Positions 18,974-29,568 of a DNA stretch of 64,000 nt are shown piece by piece. Both the position numbers and the translations under genes were made by a program. How positions within the stretch are numbered: position 1 is the stretch's first letter; the number at the start of each line of letters is the position of its first letter. Below the pieces are notes generated by a model, which saw nothing but the letters and a program-made list of their open reading frames with translations, made no database searches and was not told the DNA's origin. The stretch spans positions 62,001 through 126,000 of the forward strand of contig JAEUWH010000113.1 of the NCBI GenBank assembly GCA_016785955.1, given 5' to 3'. This stretch comes from Pseudobdellovibrionaceae bacterium. Its GTDB lineage: Bacteria > Bdellovibrionota > Bdellovibrionia > Bdellovibrionales > Bdellovibrionaceae.

Positions 18974-20068
18974 CTATGCTACGTTTTCCTTGCTGTTACC
19001 CAAATCCAACTCGATACAAAACGTCGTATTCTTCTTACTGGCATCGTAAAAGAAACGACCATTAGAATCCTCGACCATTTTCTTAGAGAGACTTAATCCT
19101 AAGCCTGTTCCACGTCCAGGATCTTTCGTGGTAAAAAATGGATTCATGATTTTTTTTGCAACTTCTGCCGGGATCCCGTTACCTGAATCCACAACACTTA
19201 TACTGCACAGATCTTCATGCTTGGTAATATTTATTTGAATCCACTTGTCTTCCATATTTTCGATTGCATCAACGCTGTTATTGACTAAATTTAGCAAAAC
19301 CTGTGATAACTGCAAAGGCCTGGCATTGACCAAAATGGGGTCTTTGTAATTGAAAATAAACTTAACTTCATGTTTTGTCAGCTTTTGTGAATACAGCTCT
19401 CGGGACTCGTTTATTAATTGCACGATATCAAACGTTTCAATGGGGTCAAAGCTACTTTCACGCGCCAATTTTTTCAGACCGTTGATGATGTTTGAAATAC
19501 GAAAAACAGTTCGTTCGATCGTTTGCAACTCTTTGATGACAACCTCAGGAGGATCATTGCGCTCGATTTTTTTTTGAGCGATTGTCAGTCGTCCTAAAAT
19601 AATTGTTAAAGGGTTGTTTATTTCATGAGCAATACCGCTGGCCATTTCCCCCAACGAAGCCAATCGACTGGACTCGGCCAACCGCGTTTGGGCTTGTTTC
19701 ATCTGAGTTATTTCAAAAAGAATCGCGACATAATTTACAATTTCTTTTTTTTCATTCACAATAGCCGAAATAGTCGATTGTACCCAATACGTTTCGCCAT
19801 TCTTTTTTTTATTTTGGATTTCACCCGACCAAACCTTACCTTGCCTCAGGGCATTCCAAAGATTATCAAAAAACTCCTTAGGGTGGGTTCCACTATTCAA
19901 AATACGATGGTTCCGACCAATCAATTCCGGCAATGAATATCCCGAAATAGTACAAAAGTTCTCGTTAGCAAAAACAATTTTACCGCGAATATCAGTGATG
20001 CTAACAATCGCCGTTTGGTTCAATGCCGACACTAGCTGATCGAAATAATTACCTTCTATCATAGACAT
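18974..20068 (-). CDS. Soluble PAS-domain sensor histidine kinase
   Basis: 364 residues without membrane segments. A PAS domain with PAC extension covers about 10-125 ([15 protein letters not shown]). The HisKA box [10 protein letters not shown] (H148 phosphoacceptor) and an HATPase with N-box [11 protein letters not shown] and G-boxes DSGNGIP and GTGLGLS follow. Similar to NtrB/ZraS-type kinases in the HEINNPL box. No response regulator is adjacent, so it is an orphan. It follows uup by 72 bases on the same strand, without a clear terminator. The 175-base gap downstream to the toxin-like gene holds nothing I recognise. Confidence 0.9.
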   Translation of the reverse strand: MSMIEGNYFDQLVSALNQTAIVSITDIRGKIVFANENFCTISGYSLPELIGRNHRILNSGTHPKEFFDNLWNALRQGKVWSGEIQNKKKNGETYWVQSTISAIVNEKKEIVNYVAILFEITQMKQAQTRLAESSRLASLGEMASGIAHEINNPLTIILGRLTIAQKKIERNDPPEVVIKELQTIERTVFRISNIINGLKKLARESSFDPIETFDIVQLINESRELYSQKLTKHEVKFIFNYKDPILVNARPLQLSQVLLNLVNNSVDAIENMEDKWIQINITKHEDLCSISVVDSGNGIPAEVAKKIMNPFFTTKDPGRGTGLGLSLSKKMVEDSNGRFFYDASKKNTTFCIELDLGNSKENVA

Positions 20069-20140
20069 TTATTCGGATACTAATAACTTAAATATAAGTC
20101 GGGATTCCTTGAACTTGCGTATTTCAAAACAAAAAAAATA

Positions 20141-21913
20141 CTATTTTTTAAGGTCTAGCTCTTGCCAACGCGAATATAGAATGTTTATTTTTTCACTCAT
20201 ACTTTGTATCTCGACGAAAATCTCGTACGTGCGCTTGGAATCCGCCATCACGACCTCACTTTGAGATTCCTTCTGCAACGACTCTAACTGCGCCTCTAAC
20301 TTTTGGATCTCGGTTTCGATGCCTTCCCATTCACGCACTTCTTTAAAACTTAGCCCCTTTTTCGTATTTTGTTTCTTCATATTTTTGGCCGCTATTTTCT
20401 CTTGTTCTTGCAAAATATCGGCACGGAAAAAATACTCTTCCCATTGAAAATAATCGCTAAACAACTCGATGGGATGGGGCGGGTTTACGTACATGATTTG
20501 ATTACAGGTCGTATCCATAAAGTAACGATCATGGCTGACCAAAATAATTCCACCCGGAAAATCAGCCAAGGCCTTTTGCAGCGACGTCAACGATTCAAAA
20601 TCCAAGTCATTCGTCGGTTCATCTAAAAGCAACAATTGGCTTTCTTCCAACATCAGCTGGGCAATCCGAATTCGACTTTTCTCGCCGCCCGACAGTTTGG
20701 CCACGGGCAATTCCATCTGATCATAATTAAAACCAAATCGTTCAAGATACGTTTTTGCATACACATGCTCGCCTTGATATTTGACGTAGTCTCCTTGCGG
20801 ACAAATATTTTTTAAAACTGATTCTGATAGATTAAGAGTTTGCTTGGTCTGTTCGAAATAAGAAACCTTAACTCCATCTGTTAACTGCACCGTGCCTTTG
20901 TCCGGCGCCAACTCGTTCAAAATCAATTTCAGTAAAGTACTTTTCCCCGATCCGTTACGCCCTAATATTCCCAAACGAGTCGTACCCATAACCAGCATAT
21001 TAAAATTCTCGAAAATGCGGCGGTCCCCATACGAGAAATCCAGATCTTTGATTTCTAAAAGCTTCTTAGGTGTACGTTTCTCGCCAAAATCAAATTCGAA
21101 AGATTTCGAACGCACTTTCATTTTCAAGTCTTCAAATTCACCCTTGATAACGGCATGGTTTTGAATACGAAATTTTTGTTTCGTTTGCCGAGCAATCGCC
21201 CCTCGTCGCAACCATTCCGTTTCGCGCGTCAACGTATTTTTCATCTTTTCAATGGTCGATCGTTGCTGCGTAATCAACTGTTCTTTTTTTTCTAAATGAA
21301 CGGCCAAATCCCCTTCTGTCACGAGCAAAAATTTGGGGTTTTTTTTATCCAAATCAAAAATCTTGGTGCAGGTGCGTTCTAAAAATAGGCGATCATGCGT
21401 GATCAACACATAACTCAGCTGGGAGTCTTTCAGAAAGTCCTCGATCCAAATAATCGAATCTACGTCCAAATGATTGGTCGGCTCGTCCAGGAAAAGTACA
21501 TCTGGCTTTTTTAACATTTCGGCGGCAATTCCAATTCGCTTCTGTAAACCTCCCGAACACTCGGAAAATTTAAGGTCTTCGTTCAAGTTAGTTAGTTCCA
21601 ACTTCGAAAGCGTCTGCAAAAGTTCAGCGTAATCAGGCTCTATTTCAATCAGATGATGAAACCATGATTTCGAATCATCCATTTCCACCGTTTGTTGTAA
21701 AAAGCCCACCTTCAAGCCCTTGCGATGGACAACGTCTCCCGAATCCGGTTTAATCATTTGCGATAAAATTTTAAACAAGGTCGATTTGCCCGCACCGTTG
21801 GGACCAATAAGACCCACTTTATCATTTTCAAATATCCCGCAACTTAAATCAGAAAATAACGTGCGACCACCATAGGAGTGGGTTAAGCGATTGGCTGAAA
21901 TTAATAAACTCAC
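20141..21913 (-). CDS. uup: ABC-F ATPase, Uup type
   Basis: 590 residues with two ABC ATPase cassettes and no membrane domain. Walker A motifs GPNGAGKST and GRNGSGKST; signatures CSGGLQKR (altered from LSGG) and LSGGEKSR; Walker B FLDEPTNHLD and LLDEPTNDLD. The C-terminal coiled coil after KKGLSFKEVREWEGIE matches the Uup DNA-binding tail. ABC-F proteins act on ribosomes; Uup also affects precise excision and branched DNA. Its ATG overlaps the uvrC stop by four bases, which fits a repair-linked role. Confidence 0.88.
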   Translation of the reverse strand: MSLLISANRLTHSYGGRTLFSDLSCGIFENDKVGLIGPNGAGKSTLFKILSQMIKPDSGDVVHRKGLKVGFLQQTVEMDDSKSWFHHLIEIEPDYAELLQTLSKLELTNLNEDLKFSECSGGLQKRIGIAAEMLKKPDVLFLDEPTNHLDVDSIIWIEDFLKDSQLSYVLITHDRLFLERTCTKIFDLDKKNPKFLLVTEGDLAVHLEKKEQLITQQRSTIEKMKNTLTRETEWLRRGAIARQTKQKFRIQNHAVIKGEFEDLKMKVRSKSFEFDFGEKRTPKKLLEIKDLDFSYGDRRIFENFNMLVMGTTRLGILGRNGSGKSTLLKLILNELAPDKGTVQLTDGVKVSYFEQTKQTLNLSESVLKNICPQGDYVKYQGEHVYAKTYLERFGFNYDQMELPVAKLSGGEKSRIRIAQLMLEESQLLLLDEPTNDLDFESLTSLQKALADFPGGIILVSHDRYFMDTTCNQIMYVNPPHPIELFSDYFQWEEYFFRADILQEQEKIAAKNMKKQNTKKGLSFKEVREWEGIETEIQKLEAQLESLQKESQSEVVMADSKRTYEIFVEIQSMSEKINILYSRWQELDLKK

Positions 21914-23802
21914 TCTGTAGTCTCCTGACTTTCATCCTCGTTCAGTTGCAATAAAATACGTTCGGCGAGGAGGCGATTAAAACCTTTAATACTGGCAATT
22001 TCTTCTGGGCTAGACATCTTAATAGCATCTATCGATTCATAACGTGTGAGTAAAGCTTTTTTACGTTTTTCACCCAAACCAACAATGTAATCCAGCTCAC
22101 TCGTTAATGTTCGCTCGTCACGCAATTTACGATGGTACGTAATCGCAAACCGATGGGCCTCATCCCGAATATTCACCAAGATATTCAATCCATCCGCCTG
22201 CGCCCGAAAAAACACAGGATTCTGTCGTCCCGGTAAAAATACTCGTTCTTCCGAGGCCTCCACATCAGGCGACTGAAAGTCTCTCTTGACTCGGGCTTTG
22301 GCCAGCCCCACCACGGGAATATGATTTTTTCTTAATTCATTTAAAATCTTTACAGCCTGGTTCAATTGGCCTTTACCACCGTCCACCACAATCAGCTGAG
22401 GTTCATCCCATTCCGAGTGCTGAAACCGCCGTGCCAGCACTTCATACATCGAAGCAAAATCGTTTTGTCCGTCCACTGTCTTAATCCTATAGCGACGATA
22501 ATGATCTTTAGCGGGCAGGCCGTCCTCAAATACCACTTGCGATGCCACAACCTCGGTCCCTTGGAAATTTGAAATATCATAACATTCTATGCGATGAGGA
22601 CGTGTCAGTAATTCCAACTTATTTTTTATCTCGTCCAAACCGACAAACTTTTCTTCATTTTCCACCAGTCGCTTTTCAAAATGGGAAATAGCATTCTGCT
22701 TGCACATTTCCAAAAGCTTGCGACCCTTTTCATCCGTCGGAAAACGAACTGAAATCTTTCGACCCGCTCGAAATTCGAGTACATTTTCGAGTAATTTATT
22801 GATATCACCCCCAAAATCACTGCCGATCAAAACATCCTCGGGGATGATGTTTTCTTCATAGTACTGATTGATGTACGAGACAAACCATTCCCGTTCATCT
22901 TCCATGGTGTCGGCAGGGTTGACCTCTAAAAACTGCGACCTGTTGCCAATAATACGTCCACTACGAAAATGCAGTGTTTCTATTACACACCCACGCTCAT
23001 CACCATAATATGTAAATACATCTTGGTCTTTTTCGTTGGCTTCGTTAATGACTGCCTGTTTTTCCAAAATCACTTTGATGGAGTCTATGGAATCACGAAT
23101 TTTCGCGGCCATCTCAAATTTTTCTTCCTCGGCCAGTTGATGCATCCGTTCCGTCATGTGTTTAATGACTTTTTTGTTCTGGCCCCGTAAAAAATGAAGC
23201 GCGCCTTCCACGTCCAGCGCATACGTCTTTTGATCCACGTACCCCACGCACGGTGCTGTACAGCGGCCAATCTGATAAGTCAGGCAGGGACGCTTGCGTG
23301 TAGAAAACACACCATCCGAACAATCCCGAATCTTGAAGGTACGATTTAAAAACTTAATTGTACCAAAAACCGCAGCTCCACTGGTATAGGGTCCGAAATA
23401 AACATGTCTATCTTCCCGTTTCACTTTACGACTTAAATACAAGCGCGGGAACTGGTCCCCTAACGTCAACTTGATATAGGGATACGATTTATCATCACGT
23501 AAACGGATGTTGTATTTTGGTTTATTTTTTTTTATGAGCGACGCTTCCAGCAAAAATGCTTCCACCTCGGTCTTTGTTAGAATGTACTCGACGGAATGAA
23601 TGTTTTGAATCAACGCGCGGGTTTTGCTGTTATGATCCAGATTTTGAAAATAACTGCGCACCCGATTTTTTAAATTTTTCGCTTTGCCCACATAAATAAT
23701 TTTTTGGACGTCATTTTTCATCAAATACACGCCACTCTGGATCGGAAAATCCTTCACCAGATCTTTGAGTTCATCAAAACGGACTCCGCGGCGCTCGCTC
23801 AC
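21910..23802 (-). CDS. uvrC: Excinuclease ABC subunit C
   Basis: 630 residues, full length. The N-terminal GIY-YIG nuclease (GVYLMKN...[14 protein letters not shown]) makes the 3' cut. Then come a Cys-rich stretch, a UvrB-binding UVR motif ([15 protein letters not shown]), the RNase H-like nuclease for the 5' cut ([14 protein letters not shown]) and a helix-hairpin-helix C-terminus ([13 protein letters not shown]). Overlaps uvrB and uup by four bases each. Confidence 0.97.
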   Translation of the reverse strand: MSERRGVRFDELKDLVKDFPIQSGVYLMKNDVQKIIYVGKAKNLKNRVRSYFQNLDHNSKTRALIQNIHSVEYILTKTEVEAFLLEASLIKKNKPKYNIRLRDDKSYPYIKLTLGDQFPRLYLSRKVKREDRHVYFGPYTSGAAVFGTIKFLNRTFKIRDCSDGVFSTRKRPCLTYQIGRCTAPCVGYVDQKTYALDVEGALHFLRGQNKKVIKHMTERMHQLAEEEKFEMAAKIRDSIDSIKVILEKQAVINEANEKDQDVFTYYGDERGCVIETLHFRSGRIIGNRSQFLEVNPADTMEDEREWFVSYINQYYEENIIPEDVLIGSDFGGDINKLLENVLEFRAGRKISVRFPTDEKGRKLLEMCKQNAISHFEKRLVENEEKFVGLDEIKNKLELLTRPHRIECYDISNFQGTEVVASQVVFEDGLPAKDHYRRYRIKTVDGQNDFASMYEVLARRFQHSEWDEPQLIVVDGGKGQLNQAVKILNELRKNHIPVVGLAKARVKRDFQSPDVEASEERVFLPGRQNPVFFRAQADGLNILVNIRDEAHRFAITYHRKLRDERTLTSELDYIVGLGEKRKKALLTRYESIDAIKMSSPEEIASIKGFNRLLAERILLQLNEDESQETTE

Positions 23803-25847
23803 TCGGCGTTATCCCCAGTCACATCGCGCGCGTTCATTTCCATAATTTCTAACCGACGAATTTCATCGCGAATCTTTGCCGCGTCTTCGAACTCTAAATT
23901 CTTGGCCATTTTTCGCATTTTTTCGCGTAAAAGCCCAATTTCTTTTTGTAGGTTTTCAGTCTTGATCGGTTGCCCTTGCGCCGATTTCTGTTTGTACTCG
24001 TCTTTAAGCTGTTTCAAATTCAGCGAGCCATCAAACATTTCACCGATCCCTTCACTGATTTTTTTATGAATGGACGCCGGGGTGATTCCATTCGCCAGGT
24101 TGTGCTGCATCTGAATACGACGACGGCGTTCCGTTTCAGACATCGCCTTTTTCATCGACTCGGTGATATTGTCTGCATACAAGATAACTCGTCCGTTAAT
24201 ATTGCGCGCGGCCCGCCCAATGGTTTGGATCAACGAACGCTCGGAACGCAAGAAGCCTTCCTTATCGGCATCTGTGATAGCCACCAGACTGACTTCTGGA
24301 ATATCTAAACCTTCCCGCAATAAGTTAATACCAATCAAAACATCAAACACACCTAATCGCAAATCACGAATAATTTCCGTGCGCTCCAGCGTGTGAATTT
24401 CACTGTGCAGATATTTCACTTTCACGTTCATGGATTCAAAATACTCGGTCAGATCTTCCGCCGAGCGCTTGGTCAACGTCGTGATCAAAACTCGTTCCTT
24501 CTTAGGGACACGCTCGCGAATTTCTTTGAGTATATCATCAACCTGGAACTTAACCGGTCGGACCTCCACCAGGGGATCAATAAGTCCTGTCGGGCGAATG
24601 ATTTGCTCGACAATAATGCCTTCACTTTTTTCAAGTTCATAGCTTGCCGGCGTCGCCGAAACATAGACAACCTTATCCATGTTTTTCTCAAACTCTTGAA
24701 AATTCAAGGGTCGATTGTCCAGTGCCGACGGCAAACGAAAACCATGCTCCACCAACGTCATCTTGCGGGCACGATCGCCTCGATACATAGCCCCCAGTTG
24801 CGGCACAGTGATGTGCGACTCATCAATGAACGTGATGAAATCTTTCGGAAAATATTCAATCAACGTCGGCGGCGCCTCCCCCGGCCCTCGTCCCGTTAAG
24901 TGGCGCGAATAATTTTCGATCCCTTGGCAAAACCCCATGTGTTCCATCATTTCAATATCATAATACGTGCGCTGTTCCAGGCGCTGTGCCTCCAAAAATT
25001 TACCTTGAGTTTTAAGCTCCGGCAAACGATGCAAAAGTTCTTCTTGAATAGATTTAATGGCCCGTTTTTGATTTTCTTCCGACGTGGCATAGTGACTGCC
25101 GGGGTAAATTCCAATTTGATCCATTTCACCCACGATTTCGCCTGTCAACGGATCAAACCAAGAAAGTCGTTCGATATAGTCTCCAAAAAATTCAACACGA
25201 ATAGCCTTGCTGTCCTCGTAGGCCGGAAACAGCTCGACGATGTCTCCGCGCACACGAACCGTACCCCGGTGAAAATCAACATTGTTGCGTTCATACTGAA
25301 TGCGAATCAATTCCCTAATAAAATGATCGCGTTTCATCTCGGTATCACGCACGACGTGAACCATCATGTCTTCATAGGCTTCCGGGCTGCCCAAACCATA
25401 AATGCAAGAGACACTGCTGACAATGATCACATCCCGTCGATCAAACAGTGATCGCGTCGCAGAATGGCGCATGCGATCGATCTGATCATTGATCGCCGAG
25501 TCCTTCTCGATGTATGTATCCGTTGAAGGAATATAGGCTTCGGGTTGATAGTAATCATAAAAGCTCACAAAATATTCCACCGCATTTTTAGGAAATATTT
25601 CTTTAAATTCCGAATACAACTGGGCGGCCAAGGTTTTATTAGGAGCCAATATCAACGCCGGCACATTCATTCTTTCGATGACATGAGCCATGGAAAATGT
25701 TTTTCCACTGCCCGTGACACCCAACAAAGTCTGATGCTTTATACCCTTGCCAAAATGATCGACAATTTGTTCGATGGCTTTAGGTTGATCACCCGAAGGT
25801 TTGTAGTCTGAAATCAATTTAAAATTATTAATGTGCTTTTTTCCCAC
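23799..25847 (-). CDS. uvrB: Excinuclease ABC subunit B
   Basis: 682 residues. Damage-verifying helicase of nucleotide excision repair. Walker [10 protein letters not shown], beta-hairpin region [11 protein letters not shown], helicase motifs DESH and QTIGRAARN, and a C-terminal UVR domain ([17 protein letters not shown]) that binds UvrC. The start is a GTG at 25847 placed directly after a TAA of an upstream short frame; no good Shine-Dalgarno is seen. First gene of uvrB-uvrC-uup. uvrA is not in the window. Confidence 0.97.
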   Translation of the reverse strand: MGKKHINNFKLISDYKPSGDQPKAIEQIVDHFGKGIKHQTLLGVTGSGKTFSMAHVIERMNVPALILAPNKTLAAQLYSEFKEIFPKNAVEYFVSFYDYYQPEAYIPSTDTYIEKDSAINDQIDRMRHSATRSLFDRRDVIIVSSVSCIYGLGSPEAYEDMMVHVVRDTEMKRDHFIRELIRIQYERNNVDFHRGTVRVRGDIVELFPAYEDSKAIRVEFFGDYIERLSWFDPLTGEIVGEMDQIGIYPGSHYATSEENQKRAIKSIQEELLHRLPELKTQGKFLEAQRLEQRTYYDIEMMEHMGFCQGIENYSRHLTGRGPGEAPPTLIEYFPKDFITFIDESHITVPQLGAMYRGDRARKMTLVEHGFRLPSALDNRPLNFQEFEKNMDKVVYVSATPASYELEKSEGIIVEQIIRPTGLIDPLVEVRPVKFQVDDILKEIRERVPKKERVLITTLTKRSAEDLTEYFESMNVKVKYLHSEIHTLERTEIIRDLRLGVFDVLIGINLLREGLDIPEVSLVAITDADKEGFLRSERSLIQTIGRAARNINGRVILYADNITESMKKAMSETERRRRIQMQHNLANGITPASIHKKISEGIGEMFDGSLNLKQLKDEYKQKSAQGQPIKTENLQKEIGLLREKMRKMAKNLEFEDAAKIRDEIRRLEIMEMNARDVTGDNAE

Positions 25848-25984
25848 TTAGCCGCCAAATTCTTTTTTAAACTCTTGAAAAGGATCTTTACTGTACATCA
25901 ATTTAAGAAACGAAATCGCAAGGGGTTTAGAAATTGATCTACAAAAAGAAATAAAAACTCCGGATTATTTTCTAGGACCGCAGG

Positions 25985-26302
25985 CTAAGACTTTTTACTT
26001 CCACCCAAACATTCTGGACTGCGAAAGTCGATCCGACTTTTTTCCTGCTCCCACTCGGAAAGAGTATACGCTCTAATTGATAAAGCATGAAGCCCTTTTT
26101 TAAACTCGTCGTTCAACAAAGAATACACCCGTTGATGACGCATCACTTTTGATAGGGCATCAAAGTCACGAGAAACCACGATCACTTTAAAATGACTTTC
26201 CGCCCCTTCTGGCACACTATGATTTGCAGATTCATCTTCAATATATAAATAGACCGGAGACAGCGATTCACTCAGCTTATCGTTTAATCTTTGACTTCGC
26301 AT
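25985..26302 (-). CDS. bolA: BolA family protein
   Basis: About 105 residues from ATG 26302 (a TTG at 26314 in frame is less likely). The core SHFKVIVVSRDFD...RHQRVYSLLNDEFKKGLHALSIRAYTLSEWE, shown here in parts, is the BolA class II KH-like fold, with the conserved His in RHQ and 'gLHALsi'. BolA proteins bind [2Fe-2S] clusters with monothiol glutaredoxins and influence cell morphology genes. The start overlaps the end of the upstream gene by 26 bases, making the third gene of a parA-unknown-bolA set. Confidence 0.88.
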   Translation of the reverse strand: MRSQRLNDKLSESLSPVYLYIEDESANHSVPEGAESHFKVIVVSRDFDALSKVMRHQRVYSLLNDEFKKGLHALSIRAYTLSEWEQEKSRIDFRSPECLGGSKKS

Positions 26303-26909
26303 ATTCCAGACCAATTTTTGCCAAAGCCACCGGAGTGGAATTCAGAACATTCTTTTCAATACTTTTTGCTTTCGTCAAAGTCTTGGCCGCCAATAGCTGA
26401 GCTAAAGGATGTCCCACCGGCAAAGACTCAAATGTACCGTCATTCACCCAATCACCCGCAACACGCTCTACCAAATCAAACGCCTTTGGCGCTTTCTCTT
26501 TGATCAGAAAACTACCGGGAAACCTGAGTTCAAATTTAGACGGCTCAGAAAATGACTGAAACGATTCCGGAGATGGCTCTTTATCGTCGCCTTCAAAGGA
26601 GGCCCGTCTGGAAGCGTTCGTTTCAGAAAAGTCCATCTCATCTTGCTTACTCTCACCACTCCCCTCGGCCATATCAGCACCGATTTGCCCTGATGTTTTT
26701 TCGAGTGTTTCCCGATGAGATCCCAGATTATGACTGGGACGACGTTTTTCTTTCTGTGGCAAAATATCGGTTGCGGAAATAGGTTCAACTTCAAGCTCAG
26801 GCGCAACGTCCAGTTCCTCTGATGGCTTTGCTTTTACATTGATGTCGTGTGATTTCTTGCCATTTTTTTTCTTTTTCTTATCTTTATCGAAATCCTTTAT
26901 AGATGGCAT
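26277..26909 (-). CDS. Unknown protein between ParA-like and BolA genes
   Basis: 210 residues; ATG preceded by AAGGAGAACCT inside the end of the parA-like gene (13-base overlap). The first ~125 residues are low-complexity: a basic DKDKKKKKNGKK start, then an acidic, Ser-rich disordered linker. Residues ~125-210 look folded and helical (FELRFPGSFLIKEK...GHPLAQLLAAKTLTKA). It is not ParB: no HTH or CTPase motifs. By position it may be the partner or cargo of the ParA-like ATPase, whose activators often have a basic N-terminus; that is inference. Confidence 0.75.
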   Translation of the reverse strand: MPSIKDFDKDKKKKKNGKKSHDINVKAKPSEELDVAPELEVEPISATDILPQKEKRRPSHNLGSHRETLEKTSGQIGADMAEGSGESKQDEMDFSETNASRRASFEGDDKEPSPESFQSFSEPSKFELRFPGSFLIKEKAPKAFDLVERVAGDWVNDGTFESLPVGHPLAQLLAAKTLTKAKSIEKNVLNSTPVALAKIGLEYAKSKIKR

Positions 26910-27871
26910 AGGTTCTCCTTTTGAAACTCGAGCAGCTCTAGTGTTACCAAGTGGTAGTCTTCCTTCGCTGAAGATTTAGTCGAATAAATCGACTTAGAGG
27001 TAGCCAAAGTATTTTTCGCATCTGAAGAAACGCGAATGTAACTTTTAAGTAAAATATTGGGATATTTTTGAATAAAAAGCTCAAGGTATTCACCGCTCAT
27101 TTTTTCACGTGCATCATACTTTGTAAAAAGCACTTTAATATCCGCATGAATTTTAAAATCCTTCTGAATATCCTGCAATTCTTGATAATTTTTTTCAAAA
27201 CCCAAAATCGAAAATTTATCAGGATTAACCGGCAACACCACTAAATCACTCGCAACGGTCACCGCCGTATTCGTTGCCGATAAAGCCGGAGCCGTATCGA
27301 TAATAATTAAATCATAATTTAAACCGACTTGGGCCAATTGGCTTTTAATGGATTGAGACCAATTCCGATTTGAATTAATCAGGGCTCGTTCCAAAACTGA
27401 ATTGTTCAAACTCGAAGGAATCAGATCAATGTGCGAATTGATGGTTTTAATCGCCGCTTCAATCGAAACTTTTTTTTCGAAAATATCCAACCAGACCGCA
27501 GCATTCTCGTCCGAATGCCCTAAAGCAAATGTCAAGTTAGCCTGCTGATCCAAGTCCACGAACAAAACTTTCGCTCCCAACATCGAAGCACGCAATCCTA
27601 AATTCAACGCCGACGTCGTTTTGGCGACCCCGCCCTTCAGCATTTGAAATGAGACGACTTTTTTAGGATATTTATATCCACGTTGATTTAAATATTCACG
27701 CACAAGTTCGGCCGGAATATAACTGAGCTGATGACTGGTTCCAAAATTCTTGGCGAAATCCGCTTTCAGCTGTGGCAGAGTAAGTCCTACGACATCGGCC
27801 AGATCAATGGCCGACAAACACACAGCCGACTTGGCCGTTAAACTGGATGCCTCTTCAATCATTCGAATCAT
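26897..27871 (-). CDS. ParA/MinD-like ATPase with N-terminal extension
   Basis: Start chosen at ATG 27871 behind GGGGGTGG; a TTG at 27892 is in frame. About 90 N-terminal residues resemble the HTH-like region of plasmid ParA proteins. Then comes the deviant Walker A KGGVAKTTSA (the usual Gly before Lys is Ala), switch I FVDLDQQANLT and Walker B LIIIDTAPALS. These ATPases form dimers on DNA or membrane to position cargo. No parB or parS site is near, so this is probably an orphan positioning system rather than chromosome segregation. Downstream genes overlap it, ending in bolA. Confidence 0.88.
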   Translation of the reverse strand: MIRMIEEASSLTAKSAVCLSAIDLADVVGLTLPQLKADFAKNFGTSHQLSYIPAELVREYLNQRGYKYPKKVVSFQMLKGGVAKTTSALNLGLRASMLGAKVLFVDLDQQANLTFALGHSDENAAVWLDIFEKKVSIEAAIKTINSHIDLIPSSLNNSVLERALINSNRNWSQSIKSQLAQVGLNYDLIIIDTAPALSATNTAVTVASDLVVLPVNPDKFSILGFEKNYQELQDIQKDFKIHADIKVLFTKYDAREKMSGEYLELFIQKYPNILLKSYIRVSSDAKNTLATSKSIYSTKSSAKEDYHLVTLELLEFQKENLCHL

Positions 27872-27925
27872 CGCCACCCCCTTACTCTTCAATGACGCTA
27901 TTACATTGATAGTCGTTGGTAAAGG

Positions 27926-29566
27926 TTAAATTTTGATAAAGAATTTAGAGTTGTCCTTTTCGATTTCAAACTTGGTTTGGATGAAACGTTTAATGTAATT
28001 ACGTATGGCTTCTATTTCATTTTCTGCATAATGCTCATCTATAGATAAGTCTTTCAGAGGAATCTTAACATGACCACTCGCCAGATCGGATTGAACAGCA
28101 AAGTAAACTAATAACTCTACCGTGCCCTCTTGCAACTTAGAAATTTCCACCGAGCGAATATACGGACGATCTGATACACTGTTATCGTGTAAATGCTGAT
28201 GATGTTCGACCGTCAATTCATAGCGTTTACTGTCTTTAGACATAAACTCTTCAGACCTCCCCACCATGGCCGAAAACAAAGCGTCCAAAAATTTCCACTG
28301 ATATGTGTAGGCAAATGAACAATGGAACCCATCTTCAAATTTATAAAAAAGTGTATCCTGGTGCCCTTTCGGTACTAGGCGATCGTAGTTCATCTCTGGA
28401 AATACAATAGGGTCCACTTTTGTCGCAAACACGTAGAACTGTTCCGGCAGAATAGTCTGTTCATTAAAAAAATCATAGTCGTTTTTAAAGTCACCCGTAT
28501 AGAAATCTTTAGACAAATAAGTCTGCCAACCCGGTTTGTACGAATACGACTTCTCAAACCACGCCCAGGCACCACGAATCCAACGTGGCGTCAGGCTGAA
28601 TAACGACCCCCAAAACGAATCTAACTGAAAATTCTTTTTACTTTGCAGATCTTCTAGTCGCTGACTGCTCCACAAGTCCATCAAATAAGGACGTAGTCCT
28701 GAATTCATTTGCGCCAAAAAAGACCCTGGCAAATCGACCACCGGACAAAACAAAAATGTTTTATCAAAATACTTTCTTTCTTTCTTTTGATTCACCAAGC
28801 TAGACAACAACACACCGTTGGCTCCCAGGCTAATCCCCATGAGATGAATTTTATCAACCAACTTAGATAGAGTGGGATGCGCACGAATATGCTCAATCAA
28901 GTACAAATTCTCAAACGCCTCTTTAGCGCCACCAATCATAACCTTATCATTGTTATGAAAATGCTCGCCGCTGGTCGAGTTCTCCAGAACCACGACATGA
29001 AAATCGTTCAACTCTGTAAGCAAAAAAAGCAAATACCGTTCGGCAATCATTTCGTCCACATTGGCATAGATACCTGGACGAATAACAATGAGATCTCGCT
29101 TGGATTCAGATTTAAATCCCCACAACACACGTGTTTTATGAGCCTCTGGAAATTTTAAAAATGAATATTTAAAAAAAGGATGATGATGAAATGAACCCTT
29201 TTGGGAAAGTATTTTTAAGGCGTTCAGTGTATTATTTTTCGAATACACCGGATGACATCGCTGAATGAATTCATCTAATATCACCTGTTTCTTACGTGCA
29301 AGAGGCTCGTTATACAATGCCTCCCGAAACTCAGCCAAAGAACAAAGACTTTGCTGATCCCAAGTGGTCCCGGGATGCCAACCAATCAATCCTTCCAGTA
29401 AAAACCGCACAGCCTGTGGGTAACGTGATTTCACCTGAGGATTCAGCTTATGGTCCATCTCCATCGTAATAAAATCGTTCTCAAACGACTTCCAAAAGGC
29501 CTCACTGTGAGCCACAGCATATTGGGCGCTGGCAATGGAAATTACAAAATAAAGTAACTTTAGCAT
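27926..29566 (-). CDS. Secreted alpha/beta-hydrolase-fold protein
   Basis: 546 residues with signal peptide (MLKLLYFVISIASAQYAVA). A nucleophile elbow MGISLGANG, a possible acid in ATKVDPIVFP and a His in EDGFHCSF, in the right order, form a plausible Ser-Asp-His triad. Residues ~460-546 form a separate charged C-terminal part. Probably a periplasmic or secreted esterase/lipase-like enzyme; substrate unknown. It ends close to the parA-like start and begins two bases from the helicase stop, so it is likely co-transcribed with the helicase. Confidence 0.75.
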   Translation of the reverse strand: MLKLLYFVISIASAQYAVAHSEAFWKSFENDFITMEMDHKLNPQVKSRYPQAVRFLLEGLIGWHPGTTWDQQSLCSLAEFREALYNEPLARKKQVILDEFIQRCHPVYSKNNTLNALKILSQKGSFHHHPFFKYSFLKFPEAHKTRVLWGFKSESKRDLIVIRPGIYANVDEMIAERYLLFLLTELNDFHVVVLENSTSGEHFHNNDKVMIGGAKEAFENLYLIEHIRAHPTLSKLVDKIHLMGISLGANGVLLSSLVNQKKERKYFDKTFLFCPVVDLPGSFLAQMNSGLRPYLMDLWSSQRLEDLQSKKNFQLDSFWGSLFSLTPRWIRGAWAWFEKSYSYKPGWQTYLSKDFYTGDFKNDYDFFNEQTILPEQFYVFATKVDPIVFPEMNYDRLVPKGHQDTLFYKFEDGFHCSFAYTYQWKFLDALFSAMVGRSEEFMSKDSKRYELTVEHHQHLHDNSVSDRPYIRSVEISKLQEGTVELLVYFAVQSDLASGHVKIPLKDLSIDEHYAENEIEAIRNYIKRFIQTKFEIEKDNSKFFIKI

Positions 29567-29568
29567 AC

